Of a stretch of DNA of 64,000 bases, positions 1 to 11,081 are shown piece by piece. The position numbers and the translations under genes are program-made. Position 1 is the stretch's first letter; every line of letters starts with the position of its first letter. Source of the DNA: Saururus chinensis (taxonomy: Eukaryota; Streptophyta; Magnoliopsida; Piperales; Saururaceae); NCBI GenBank assembly GCA_035235625.1, contig CP141142.1, positions 15,964,995-16,028,994 on the forward strand. Direction: 5' to 3'. The notes beneath the pieces are model-generated. The model did not search any database, was not told where the DNA came from, and was given only the letters and a program-made list of their open reading frames with translations.

Positions 1-257
1 AAAGCCAAAATTTTGATAGTGGGGCCCACAGGGATCCGCCTAATTTTTGAAAAAATAGTAAAAATTCAAAAAAATCCTAAAAATTCACATTTGATTTGAA
101 ATCACTTAAAACCACTAATCTTAAAGTCGATTTTGATTTAAACCATCATAAACACTATTTATCACAAAACCACCAAATAAATCAGAAAACGCATTAACTC
201 ACGATAACCGATAATTAAAGAAAACCAAAAACCAATTTTAAGATCAGGGATCCTACA
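1..257 (-). mobile_element. LTR of family A (copy A3), truncated by window edge
   Basis: Read on the minus strand, this starts TGTAGGATCCCTGATCTTAA and goes on through a stretch clearly related to the first 260 bp of the LTR at 11921-15321 (which starts TGTAAGATCTCTGATCTTAA). Both copies keep a distinctive 'ccctgtgggacccacc'-like block about 240 bp in. The LTR begins at 257 and runs leftwards out of the window, so its other end and target duplication cannot be checked. It interrupts the gypsy element to its right just after the RNase H region. Sequence similarity was read by eye, not scored. Confidence 0.75.
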
Positions 258-261
258 AGTA

Positions 262-760
262 GGGCATCCCACCACACAAAGAAAGGACAAGCAGTTGGGT
301 CAGCCTGAAGAGCTATAATCAGGGAATGCGTTTGAAAATCATCCATGTATGCTCGCCTCAACTCATCAATGAAGGGGCAGGATAGAGTAGAAAGGGCCAA
401 GCACGATCCTCGGGTAGAGCTGTGAGACAGTGTGTTGGCCACGATGTTTTCTGACCCTTTTTTGTACACAATCTCATAATCATAGCCAAGTAACTTATTG
501 ACCCACCGCTACTAAGAAGGAGTGGACACCCGCTGCTCGAGGAAGTACTCTAAAGGCTGGTGGTCAATGCGAATCAAGAACCTGCGACCAAGTAAATAAG
601 GCCACCACTTGTAGACAGTGAGGACAATAGCTAGCATCTCCTTCTCATAAATAGACAGGGACAAAGAGCGGCCAGTCAAAGCCTTGTTAAAGTAGGCAAT
701 GAGGCACTCATCCTGCAACTGAAGTAGGCAATGGGGCGCTCATCCTACAGCAGAATCGGT
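262..760 (-). pseudogene. gypsy RNase H relic
   Basis: Two minus-strand open stretches (about 512-718 and 262-469) encode retrotransposon RNase H. The first has the IAYFNKAL ... YEKEMLAIV ... FLIRIDHQPLEYFLEQ succession seen in gypsy RNase H (family: '..SKAL..YEKELLAIV..F.I.TDH..L..LLEQ'). The second has YKKGSENIVANTLS, the normal end of the domain (family: 'YKxGxENxVADALSR'). The catalytic D of the TDH motif is still present as IDH. The region ends where the family-A LTR is inserted. In-frame stops separate the pieces. Confidence 0.85.
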
Positions 761-1139
761 TGAAGACCCGTCTCTAAAGCATCGGTTTCAACCATGAAGG
801 GATGGCTGAAATTGGGTAAAATCAGTATAGGGGCCGATGTCATAGCATGCTTCAGCTCGTTAAATGCTGCCTGGGCAACCGCATTCCAACCGAATGCCCC
901 TTTCCTAAGAAGATATGTAAGCGGCCTAGCAATCTCCCCGTACTAGCGGATAAACCGCCTATAATAGCCAGTGAGGCCCATAAAACCCCTAAGAGCACGA
1001 ACACACGTGAGTGTTGGCCAAGAGAGCATGGAGGCCACCTTCGACGGGTCTGTGGCTATGCCGTCCCGAGAGATGATATGTCCCAAGTAATCAACCCGGG
1101 GGCTTCAAATGAACATTTCGAACGCTTAAGAAATAACGA

Positions 1140-1806
1140 ATTAGCTCTCAAAATAGAAAAGACCAGCCTGAGATGCTCAAAGTGTTATGCACACAATTGG
1201 CTGTAAACTAGGATGACGTCAAAGAAGACCTGGTAGCAGAGGAATGGCCTGAAGAGATCGTTCATGAGGCTCTGGAAGGTGGAGGGGGCGTTGGTCAGCC
1301 CGAACAACATGACGAAGAACTCGAAGTGGTCGTCATGAGTCCAGAAGGCGGTCTTGTGCACGTTGGCTAGCTACACCCAAATCTGATGGTAACCAAAGAG
1401 AAGGTCAAGTTTACTGAAAACCTTTGCACCAGCCAACTCATCCAAGAGCTCTTCGATCACGAGTATGGGATACTTGTCCTTAACGGTGATGGCATTCAAT
1501 GCTCAGTAGTTCACACAAAACTACCAAGTACCATCTTTTTTGCGAACTAGAAACACCAAAGAAGAGTAGGAGCTCATGCTAGGGCGGATGATACCAGACC
1601 GAAGCATGTCAGCCACGAGACGCTCGATCTCAGACTTCTGGATGTGAGGATAATGGTATGTGCGGACATTGGCCGGTGACGCCTGAGGAATAATGGGGAT
1701 ATGATGGTTGTGAGGCCACACTAGAGGAAGTCCCTATGGTTCAACAAACACATCCTGATGCTCTGCCAATAACTCAAGGAGATTTGGGGGCTGCTCATCC
1801 TAAGGC
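1140..1806 (-). pseudogene. gypsy reverse transcriptase relic
   Basis: Minus-strand reading gives SGIIRPSMSSYSSLVFLVRKKDGTW (broken after this) and further on [14 protein letters not shown], both hallmark gypsy RT segments. The catalytic box, normally FxDDILVYS, reads FFDVILVYS near 1215-1240, so the second catalytic Asp is lost. There are in-frame stops and small indels between the blocks. Known from the family: the two Asp residues bind metal and are essential for polymerisation, so this copy could not be active. Confidence 0.85.
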
Positions 1807-2063
1807 ACCTCGACTATTGCCCACTACTTCAAAAGGAACCCTTGGGGTGTGAACCGAAAGAAAGAACTCACCGACTGGGCTAAGAGGAGGGTACCCGACC
1901 GGGACCCTTCAATCCAAACCCGCTGCCCCTGAACATCGAAATCCATAACCATGTCCCTGAAGTTCCAAACTACATCGCCTAGCTCCTGAAGCCACTGAAC
2001 CCCTAACACTATGTCTGCCCCCTTTGTGGGTAGTAGGAAGAGGTCGGTGATGAAGGTGTTGCA

Positions 2064-2378
2064 TTAAATGGTGAGGGCGGCCTGAGCACAAACACTAGAG
2101 CTCCTGAGATGCTTCCCATCTCCGATCAACACATCAAAGGGCTTCGAATCCGACATGAAGCAACCAAGACGCTGAGCCACCTTGTCATTAATGAAGTTGT
2201 GGGTAGACCCGTTGTCGACCAAGATAGCCATTTGTTGCCGCTTGAGGTGGCCTTGAACCCTCATTGTGCGAGGTGTGAATGCTCCAGAGAAGGCATGGAC
2301 AGAAATCTTGGGTTGCACATCGTCATAGTAGGACGAGTCTACCCTATCCTCTGCGTCGTCCTCCTCCATCTCCACCAT
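2064..2378 (-). pseudogene. gypsy retropepsin (aspartic protease) relic
   Basis: An open minus-strand stretch of about 104 codons contains ISVHAFSGAF, then MRVQGHLKRQQMAILVDNGSTHNFIND. This is the plant gypsy protease signature, where the catalytic triplet is usually D-S/T-G; here it reads DNG, so Ser/Thr has become Asn. An acidic linker precedes it (MEEDDAEDRVD), as in related polyproteins. The protease would act on the Gag-Pol polyprotein. Confidence 0.85.
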
Positions 2379-2399
2379 GAAGGCTACCCTTGATGGAAC

Positions 2400-3615
2400 A
2401 GCAGTGTCCTAGAACGAACTTATCATCACAACAGAAACATAGTCCCTTAAACTAACACTCCATCTGTGTCGACATAAGACATCGGACAATTTGAAATAGT
2501 GGCGGTGCTGGATGTCCAGGTCGGCTTGGCATTGGGCTATTGTTCAAGCTAGCAAGGGGGCCAGTGCTGACACTGGAATGTGGGAATGTCCCAAGTTGCC
2601 CTCCTTGCCACTATCAAGCCAGCTACTCTTCTTCAATTCGTGCATGGCGCACGATGTCTTGCATGCTTGAGCACAGAAAGTGGCGCATCTCTTCAAAAAT
2701 CTCGGGTTTGAGACCTCTCTTGAACATGCCCACCAAGGCAGCCACCGGTCAGTCGGGAAGGCGGTTGGCCACCTTCATGAACTCCGTGTAATAGGCCCGG
2801 ATGGTGGTGGTTTGGTGCAATGTGGAAAACATCTTGTTGAAGCCTTGGAACTCATTTGGGCCACATTGGATGCACAACTCGTTAGAGAAGGTGGCCCAAG
2901 TGGGGTAGCGCACCTCCTTTTCAAAACTTTGGAACCACACAGAAGCGTCCCTATCAAGGTGGAAGGCCACTATGCGCAGTCACTCAACCTCTGAATGTGT
3001 TCCTTGGTAGGCAAAGAACTTTTCAGCCTTGTACAGCCATTCCACTGGGTCATCGTCCCCATTGTAGCGTGGGAACTGTAGGCCGGCCAAATGAGGTTTA
3101 GCCCCTCCTCGTGGTCCGCCACGGGGTCCCAGGTACTCCTCCCATTCGTCCTCCATATCTGGAAACAAGTTTCTAGGAGGCGGCATCATTGAGGCATTTT
3201 TCCAAACACTTGGCATGCCTTCTATATCCTAGGCCTGGTGCCTCCCAACCATGGCTTGGTCGGCTAGGCCAAAGCGCACAGTACCTTGGGGAAAGCACAG
3301 ATCCTTGTCCAACGGTGTTGGAAGGTCAAAGGCATGCAGTTTAGGTGCTTGGGATGGACCCCCCTTCTCCATGATAGCAGTTAGCGGCCTAGGCAAAAGA
3401 GGCGCTGAGCACTCTACCTAAAGCTGAGCCATGGCCAGGCTCAAAGCATCGACCTTGGCCATGCCCACGCTCAAGGACTGAATTGCCGCCATTATACGTG
3501 CCAAAGTAGGCTCGCAGGTGGTCTATGGAATTGGCTTTGGGCTCTCCACTGAGGTGAGAGCCACTTTCTTAGGTAGAACTTCTGAGGCCATGGCGGCTTG
3601 CTTGCCTCGTGCCAT
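2400..3615 (-). pseudogene. gypsy gag relic with degenerate zinc knuckle
   Basis: The likely start codon is at 3615 (MARGKQAAMAS), about 20 nt downstream of the primer-binding site. Reading is broken by stops, but the Gag core is clear: LQFPRYNGDDDPVEWLYKAE, then HLDRDASVWFQSFE, ATFSNELCIQCGP and IRAYYTEFMKVANRLPD. These are the conserved retrotrans_gag blocks. At about 2400-2455 a Cys-rich stretch, GLCFCCDDKFVLGHCC, is a recognisable CCHC zinc knuckle. The protein would package element RNA. The start was chosen because it is the first ATG after the PBS and lies in the same frame as the following block. Confidence 0.8.
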
Positions 3616-3632
3616 GGCCGGGGATTGTAAAA

Positions 3633-3644
3633 GCTCCTATACCA
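3633..3644 (-). other. Probable primer-binding site for initiator tRNA-Met
   Basis: On the minus strand this reads TGGTATAGGAGC, one or two changes away from the plant retrotransposon PBS TGGTATCAGAGC. It sits 4 nt inside an LTR-like terminus (TG at 3649 in the plus view) and just upstream of the gag start at 3615, which is the expected position. It helps fix the orientation and the 5' LTR boundary of gypsy 1. Confidence 0.65.
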
Positions 3645-3966
3645 ATTATGTGCCCGATGTGGCACAATTGGTACTTTGGAGTTTCACGCAGGAAAAAGGA
3701 AAGAAGAAGGAAAAAAGGGAAGAATAAGTGAATATCCAATTGCATAAACCAAGGGAGGGGACGACTCTCTTATGGGAAGCCGCGCCTTCCTACCTTGGGA
3801 AATGTGATGCTAGTGAGCCCAGCTATTTCGTGGTCCACTAGCATCTCTAACACAGTTTAATCATCTAATATATGTGCAAATAATAATCAAATACAAAGGA
3901 AAATAACCTAATATACTAAAATAGAGGGTAAATGAAGAGTCTGTCTGATAAACGTGCACAACAACA

Positions 3967-4414
3967 ACCTCCAAAAGGTTTTCAAACTCTTAGAAAGGTC
4001 TAGATGGTTTCTAGCGGGGAGAGGTCACCGCAAAAATATATAGAAATTGACAAGACTTTTAGTCCCAGTATAATGCAGTTTGATATGGCAGGGGGTACCT
4101 CCCACCACGCAATCTCGAGAAGGTTTTTGAACTCTTGGAAACCTTCCAGATGGGTTCTGGTGGGGAGATGTCACCACCACAACATGCATAAATTGACGAG
4201 GACCAAAGGTCCCCATATAATACTATTTGATATAGCAGGAGGTATTCTACGCCATGCAACCTCCAGATGGTTTTCATGGGGTTGAAACCTTTTAGATGGA
4301 TTCTGGTAACAAGAGGTCACCGCAATATTATCTAGAAATTTTTTGTGGCAGGGGGTACCCCCCCACCATGCTACCTCCATAAGGTTTATAAACCCCTGGA
4401 AACCTTCTAGATGA
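3967..4414. repeat. Degenerate tandem repeat, unit about 145 bp
   Basis: About three and a half units begin near 3967, 4111, 4259 and 4374. Each starts with a block like 'cctccagatggttttcaaac...ggaaaccttccagatgg', followed by 'ttctggtggggagatgtcacc' and later 'atggcagggggtaccccc'. The units differ at many positions, so the array is old. It lies just outside the presumed LTR of gypsy 1 and could belong to that LTR. Confidence 0.7.
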
Positions 4415-5219
<805 letters not shown>

Positions 5220-5241
5220 TACAAATTACTCCATTCGATAC

Positions 5242-5272
<31 letters not shown>

Positions 5273-5274
5273 TT

Positions 5275-5644
5275 GCTAAAAAAGTCAATATTCCACATTC
5301 TCTAATTTTTAAATGAAAATACCACAATATCTATTTTAGGACGATATTGCCCTTAGGTTTTAAATAAACCCACTACCCATACATATTGTAATAAATGAAC
5401 ACCAAAACAGTGAGTCGTTGCTCCGATGGGGAGGATTGATCAGTGGTAGTTAAAAGTTGTCGACAGTGACTCACCAATGAGTTTTAGTTTTTACATATTA
5501 GAAGTTGTTCATGGCGAAAAAGCTTCATTTTGACGAATCTAATCACTCTTTAACCCCCACAATGGATAAGATTGGTATTACATATATTACAACGGAGAGG
5601 TAGGTAATGATGGCATGTAGATAGGTGGAAAGGTATGGTATTAC

Positions 5645-5675
<31 letters not shown>

Positions 5676-6055
5676 TTTTCATATTACCTGGCTAAAAAAG
5701 TCAATATTCCACATTCTCTAATTTTTAAACGAAAATACCACAATATCTATTTTAGGACGATATTGCCCTTAGGTTTTAAATAAACCCACTACCCATACAT
5801 ATTGTAATAAATGAACACCAAAACAGTGAGTCGTTGCTCCGATGGGGAGGATTGATCAGTGGTAGTTAAAAGTTGTCGACAGTGATTCACCAACGAGTTT
5901 TAGTTTTTACATATTAGAAGTTGTTCATGGCGAAAAAGCTTCATTTTGACGAATCTAATCACTCTTTAACCCCCACAATGGATAAGATTGGTATTACATA
6001 TATTACAACGGAGAGGTAGGTAATGATGGCATGTAGATAGGTGGAAAGGTATGGT
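5275..6055. repeat. Tandem duplication of a 365-bp segment
   Basis: Copy 1 is 5275-5639 and copy 2 is 5691-6055, both exactly 365 bp. By eye they differ at about three positions (for example aaatgaaa/aaacgaaa and caccaatgag/caccaacgag). Both are preceded by a TA-then-GA microsatellite (5241-5272 and 5643-5675). The near identity means the duplication is recent compared with the surrounding relics. No coding potential is evident. Confidence 0.95.
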
Positions 6056-6117
6056 TAATGAACATTGATCCGTCAGTGAGGTTCAGCGAGTTGTTGCTTT
6101 AAGTCAAAGAACGACTT

Positions 6118-6423
6118 GTTGTCTATGGTAATGTGACTTTGAAATATTTAACTTCATCTTTGCAATCATCTATTATATATGAATTAGAAGACAATAAGGA
6201 CCTGCAATCAGTATTTTTCATTCATAAGAAGGCAAATAAAGAAGTGTTACCATTGTATGCTGAGATGAAAGAGCCCAACAATGGTGATAAATCACCATTA
6301 GTAGAAAGGAACCAAACATTCAATAGTGCTAAATCACCGGTGGTATCGGCTCACCTAAGCTCTAACTTCAGATTGCATACAGGAGTCAATGATACACAAT
6401 TCATTTTTGAAACTGTTAAGTAA
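6118..6423 (+). pseudogene. MULE-1 transposase, N-terminal exon
   Basis: The frame opens VVYGNVTLKYLTSSLQSSI and continues ELEDNKDLQSVFFIHKKANK to a stop at 6423. This resembles the N-terminal region of plant mudrA-type transposases, which begins with a short beta-rich segment before an acidic linker. The true start is not certain; ATG at 6133 is the first in frame, but the frame is open a little further upstream. A possible donor (GTAACAATG) lies at the end, followed by palindrome-rich DNA. Confidence 0.6.
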
Positions 6424-6432
6424 CAATGAATT

Positions 6433-6720
6433 TTAGATTACACGATAGTGTACTTCATCGTGTACTTGAGCACACGATATCTAACATATTATGTTCAGTA
6501 CAAAGAATATCGTGTTAAGAAAAATATAATATTTATAATATCGCATCTAATGCTGCAAAATACAAAAGTGATATAACACTAATTCTTTTTAGCATAGATG
6601 TAATAACACGACCTGTATACATATTGTGTTAGCGATAACACAATATGATCTGTAAGCGTGTAACTGCATACACGATGTTGAGTTATATCGCATATTGATT
6701 AACACATTAATATCCATTGC
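6433..6720. repeat. Palindrome array 1 (CGTGTTATCGATAACACG-like)
   Basis: AT-rich DNA with repeated short inverted motifs such as acacgatagtgtacttcatcgtgt and tgtgttagcgataacacaat. It lies between two MULE-1 coding pieces and is the first of a set of related arrays. Confidence 0.7.
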
Positions 6721-6839
6721 AAATTGGGAGAACTGGGAAATTTAACCTCAACAAATCCATGTCATTCTTCTTACAACAATCCAATGCCTACAAAACCTCT
6801 CTAGAATTCAAGCAAACTCGATTAGAAGAAATGTCGCAA

Positions 6840-7545
6840 ACCGTGGGCAAATGAATCCCCATATAGCCCTAGTAATTATGATGGCCAAGAATTTAAAGAA
6901 GTGTGGGGTGATGATCAATGGAATAAGAATAATTTAATTGGCATGAAAAGTATGTCTAACCATGAAGAATTCAAAGACAGCAAGGTACCAGTAATTTTGA
7001 TATTGAGGCTGACAGATGATGATCTCAACCTGTTGGAACATAATATTGGTGAAGGTGAGCTAATGACTGGAAGTTAACAAGCAAAGGAATACCAGAATCT
7101 ACTCCAAATGGGGGCAGGTTTTCTAAGTCTGTTATATTTCAAGAGGGTTTTGATCGACCTTGCAATAAAGGTGAATTTTACATATTGTGTTATGAATGAG
7201 AACAGGAATACGTACACGGCAAAGTACTCTGATCAGACTTGTAATTGGTACATAAGGGCTTCAAACATAGGAGATCATGCGAGTGTGCCAAGGTTAGTGC
7301 CCAACCATTCATGTGGAATGCAAAGGAAGTAAACTTGCTATCCTCTAGCATTGCACCTTTGGATTATGAAAAAATGTTATGGGTTGCTTAAAGATTCAAT
7401 AAACAGTACACCAAAAAGCATAGCAAGTTATATATCAAAGCACTGGGGTATAACTATAAACTACAAGAAATGTTGGCTTCAAGTAAAGAAAACTTATGAT
7501 ATTCCTTGAATTGTGTTTTAAGAAATACAACATTTGTATATGACA
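6840..7545 (+). pseudogene. MULE-1 transposase, acidic linker and MuDR zinc-binding region
   Basis: After an acidic, Asn-rich stretch (YDGQEFKEVWGDDQW, SNHEEFKDSK) comes the MuDR-type DNA-binding region: AIKVNFTYCVMNENRNTYTA followed by CNWYIRAS, matching the family pattern of Cys/His ligands around 'C..CpW.irAs' and ending with 'NHSCGM'. Further on, in another frame, comes TPKSIASYISKHWGITINYK, the conserved '..p..i...i....gi.isYkka' block. Several frame changes and stops are present. The piece ends where palindrome array 2 starts. Confidence 0.8.
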
Positions 7546-7662
7546 CGTTATTAGGCACACGAGGCTCTTATAGTCACATTTTCTTATAGCACGACCTATT
7601 TACCTATTATGTTAACATAAATACGATGATTACACTGTTCATGTTTACGAAAACATGACGAA
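7546..7662. repeat. Palindrome array 2, left half
   Basis: Contains gacacgttattaggcacacg, tagcacgacctat and catgtttacgaaaacatgac. The array continues at 11332-11420 on the other side of the inserted TIR transposon, so it was one array before that insertion. Confidence 0.65.
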
Positions 7663-7739
7663 GGGTCCATTTGTTTCGTCTAACTCTAAATCTGAAATGC
7701 CAACTGAAAATTCTGAAAAGCCTACCGTCTGAATTTCAC

Positions 7740-9300
7740 ACTGAATTTAAATCTGAATCAGATTTAAATCTAAATCTGAATCTTAAACTGAATCTGAATC
7801 TGAATACATTCAATTTTTTTAAAATTTAAAATAAAACTATTTTTAATTTGTACTAAAAAACTTTATTACATTAAAGATCATATGTATAAAAAAGTTCAAA
7901 TTAACTATTTTATTAAGTCACATCCACACTGCTTGACACTCCCATAAATAAAAAATTACTTTCATTATTTATTTTATTAAATATTTGACTACTATTTAAG
8001 TGTTCCACATTCGGTATTCAATTCCTTCAAGATACAGAAACTGGCCAATGTTCTCTTCTCCTTCTTGAAGTAAAGATGTCCCGTGAACAGATTGTGATGA
8101 CACTAAAGTTTGCATTTACTCAAGGGCACTTGAAATTTTATCCAGGATAATAATTGTAGTATCACTGTGAGATCTAGTACTGTTTGCTTTTGGATAATCT
8201 ACCTTGCAATTATTAAGGGAAAACCCTTTTCCTTCAATGGTTACTAGATTTTGCATTGGTGGAGCTCCATATGCAAAAGTATAGTTAACTTAATTCGGCA
8301 GTTGAAGATTATCAATTTTCCAAAATCTTAGGATTCAAGCCAAATGATGAAAGCACAGATCTGATGTGTGTCACATTCATCAAATGGATCAGGTTGTTGC
8401 AGGAGCATATAAATCACAGCTTTGTGACACACAAATTAGTGAAGAGATGACTTCTTTTTCCAGTTTCAATAATTAGATCCTTCCAAAATAGTTGGGGTTT
8501 GGACGCTTGATGAATTGTTCTCAATATTTTTACATAAACAGAGGCTTAATGCAGTGTCCTTTCTGCATATGGATCAATATATGGCTGCAGCAAATGTTTG
8601 TGCTTTAGTTTAGTGTTGAGTAGTTGGGGTTCTTGTCTAAAAGTTAGGATTAAAATCAGGTATTATGAGGTCAAGCCAGCTCAATGAAATTTAAAGTACA
8701 ATGCCTCTACCATACCAGTCCATATGGTCCCCCCAGCATTGAGAAAGTAGAGTTCATTGAAGAGAGTAACACGGTACCTGCATTATATCTTAAGACATTT
8801 TAGCTTTCCCTAAAACCCTGACAAACTGGAATTCAACAAATAATAAATGCTAATGGTACCAAACTACCACATTAAGAAATATGCCACCTCCCCCTCCCGG
8901 CCACAAGCACACAACAATGAAGACATGGGACCCGCACATGCAGTGAACATATGGGAGGCATGAACATAACAAACATAGAATTACTCTCAGAACATTGTTA
9001 AAGGTGGTTTTATAAGGAATTCCTAGATAGGAAGCCTATTACCTGTTAGTGCAAGTTGAGGTGTAAATTTTAAATGATTGGGCTAGTGTGACCTACTGCT
9101 AGGATATAATTTTCACTATCATGCATAGAATCCACCTACAAAATTATAGGTATTGAGAGTTCGTGATCCATTATGAAACTCGTAATAAGCAACTTATCCT
9201 TGGTTTTTTAAGTGAAAATCCTCATTCTCTCTATATATGTATATCTGGCTGTGGAAACGTGGGAAACAAAAAACAACAAATTGCATTATTTGTGTAATTG
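7740..9300. other. Interior of the TIR element without recognised gene
   Basis: AT-rich sequence between the left terminus and the captured exons. It starts with a run of 'aatctgaatc' words (7745-7805), which look like subterminal repeats. I recognise no coding sequence; it may include further captured intron DNA. Confidence 0.45.
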
Positions 9301-9310
9301 AAAGTTCAAC

Positions 9311-10142
9311 CTCTTTAACTTCATGCCACATTTCCCTTGCAGAAAAATCCTGAGAATCTCCAGATATTGAGAAAGAAGGACATTCAAAGACATGAACATC
9401 ATGAGTCTCTTGTGCTCCAATGGCAAATGTTATTGGGAAATGCCCATTTGCAGTCCTGCAGATAATCATCTCAGGTTCAAAGATTAACATTAAGTTTTTG
9501 AGTATCTATAATTATCAAAATCAGGTGTGGGACATATATGGGTAGTAAAATCTTACTTGTGATGCAGCTGTACTCCGCGAACACAATCCTTTGTCCTATC
9601 ATTCATTTTAAATTAGCATAATACAAAAATTCACAAAAGGAGGACATACTCTTGAAAGCAAAGAGAGCATTGCTGATAAGTATCAGCTGCTCAAAGATAA
9701 GATAAAATTTAAACTGCAAGAGTACATACTAACAGGAATTTTGAGTTGAAATGATCACCAGAAAGTCAGAACTCCCACCAACAGAATTCTGTATGTTTCA
9801 AGAAAAAATGCCGGTTAAAGATTATGAGAGATACTTCTGTTATGAAATTTAATCCTAATGAAAACCAAGGGTTATGGTATTTACTCACAGCCCAAGTGAA
9901 AAGTAAAGTAACATCTGCAGAACTGGAACCCAGATTGACAAGCTGAAAAAATGGCAGAAAGCAAAGTTTCTTAACAAAATACAAACAATTTTGGTAAATG
10001 ATAACAAATTAACTAGTGGATTGAAGGACATTGCATACAGTGAACATAAACACTGCAACAGGCAGGCTGCTCTCACGATAATTGTGGGGAATAAATGGAG
10101 ATAGTTGACGGCATACAATTTGAAGCTCTGGATCAGGTTCAC
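9311..10142 (-). pseudogene. Captured exons of a GBA2-type non-lysosomal glucosylceramidase
   Basis: Four minus-strand blocks with intact-looking splice sites match the N-terminal (GH116 N) part of plant glucosylceramidases. Exon 10039-10142 has [20 protein letters not shown] then [15 protein letters not shown]. Exon 9889-9942 has LVNLGSSSADVTLLFTWA. Exon 9557-9595 has DCVRGVQLHHK. Exon 9311-9455 has [17 protein letters not shown], then [20 protein letters not shown]. The introns are kept, so genomic DNA rather than mRNA was captured. The catalytic C-terminal domain is absent, so the fragment cannot be an enzyme. The family hydrolyses glucosylceramide at membranes. Confidence 0.85.
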
Positions 10143-10358
10143 CTGAATCAACGTAGAAAGGACCATAAGTGATTGTGTTCTCTGAATATGAATGCATTTC
10201 TGGCAGCAGCTTATTAATATATTTATATTACTTGAAACACAAAACAACACAGAATCTGAGAAAACGAAATCACAGTAGAAACACACTTCAGGGATAGAAG
10301 AAGATTGTGATGATGAAGAAGCAGGGCATTGGGCAATTTTTAGCTTAAAAAAAGTTAC

Positions 10359-10520
10359 CTTGTTCCTGTAACGCTCTTCATCCAAAATTTCTTCAATAGA
10401 CCAGGAAATCCAAGCAGGAGAAAATGGGGACGTACAGATAGAGAGAGCAGGAATGGAGTCGGGTTGTCTGGTCTCAAAATGCAGAGAGGACGAATCCAGA
10501 GACGAGAAGAGGCTGGTTTA
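10359..10520 (-). pseudogene. Possible further captured exon
   Basis: Minus-strand reading gives ETRQPDSIPALSICTSPF, then SWSIEEILDEERYRNK followed by a good donor (AG|GTAACT at 10359/10358). It lies upstream of the glucosylceramidase exons in the same orientation but does not look like that family's known N-terminus. It may come from another gene or from a different 5' exon. Not recognised. Confidence 0.4.
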
Positions 10521-10717
10521 CCGTTTCAGCAACTTCAGCCGTTGCTTCTACTGCTGGGATGCTTCTTCTGGTGTTCCCGAGGAGAAGCGAGGGGTTGGTA
10601 TCGATGAAGACAATGAGAGGAGAAAGACAGTGAGAGGAGAAGGACGAGTTTGATGAAAAAGAGGGAAAGCGGATGAGAGGAGTGGAGGCCGATGGGAAGG
10701 AGAGGCCAGGGTCGGAG

Positions 10718-11081
10718 TAGTGATGCCACCGGGTCGGGTTCGGGTCGGGTTCGGGTCGGGTTTTGCCAAACCCGAACCCGAACCCACAGCACAAAGCTGT
10801 GACCCGAACCTAACCTGACCCGACCCAAACCCGACCTGTTTGACCTGAATAGATTAAAAAAATAATTTTTATATATTTTTTTAAAATTTTTTAAAAAAAA
10901 TAATATTAAAAAATATATAAAAAAATATAAATTTTATATTTATATTTATATTCGGGTCGGGTCGGGTTGGATCACTAAAACCCGACCCGACCCATTAGGG
11001 TTAGTTTTAAAAACCAAACCCGACCCATTAGGGTCGGGTCGGGTCGGGTTTACCATTTACCCGACCCGAGTGGCATCCCTA
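10718..11081. mobile_element. hAT-type MITE, 364 bp, TSD GGTCGGAG
   Basis: The left end TAGTGATGCCACCGGGTCGG and the right end read in reverse, TAGGGATGCCACTCGGGTCG, are inverted repeats. They start with the hAT-like TAGNG. The 8-bp duplication GGTCGGAG is exact at 10710-10717 and 11082-11089. The interior is a fold-back of GGGTCGGGTTCGGG words around an AT-rich core. It sits inside the TIR element at 7663-11331, so it is younger than that insertion or arrived with its cargo. Confidence 0.92.

Larger units (their letters stand above)
258..3649 (-). mobile_element. Decayed Ty3/gypsy retrotransposon 1 (internal region)
   Basis: On the minus strand the order is primer-binding site, gag, zinc knuckle, retropepsin, reverse transcriptase and RNase H, which is the Ty3/gypsy order up to the point where an LTR (1-257) cuts it. 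No integrase is visible. Every domain carries stops or frameshifts, so the element is dead. The Gag and protease look like those of plant gypsy elements with a DNGSTHNF-type retropepsin, often chromoviruses, but no chromodomain remains to prove the lineage. The 5' LTR should begin at about 3649 and extend rightwards; its outer end was not found. Confidence 0.85.

Noticed and set aside
7455-7475. CACTA-like left terminus 'aactacaagaaatgttgg'
   Set aside because: It lies in transposase coding sequence (INYKKCW) and starts AACTA rather than CACTA.
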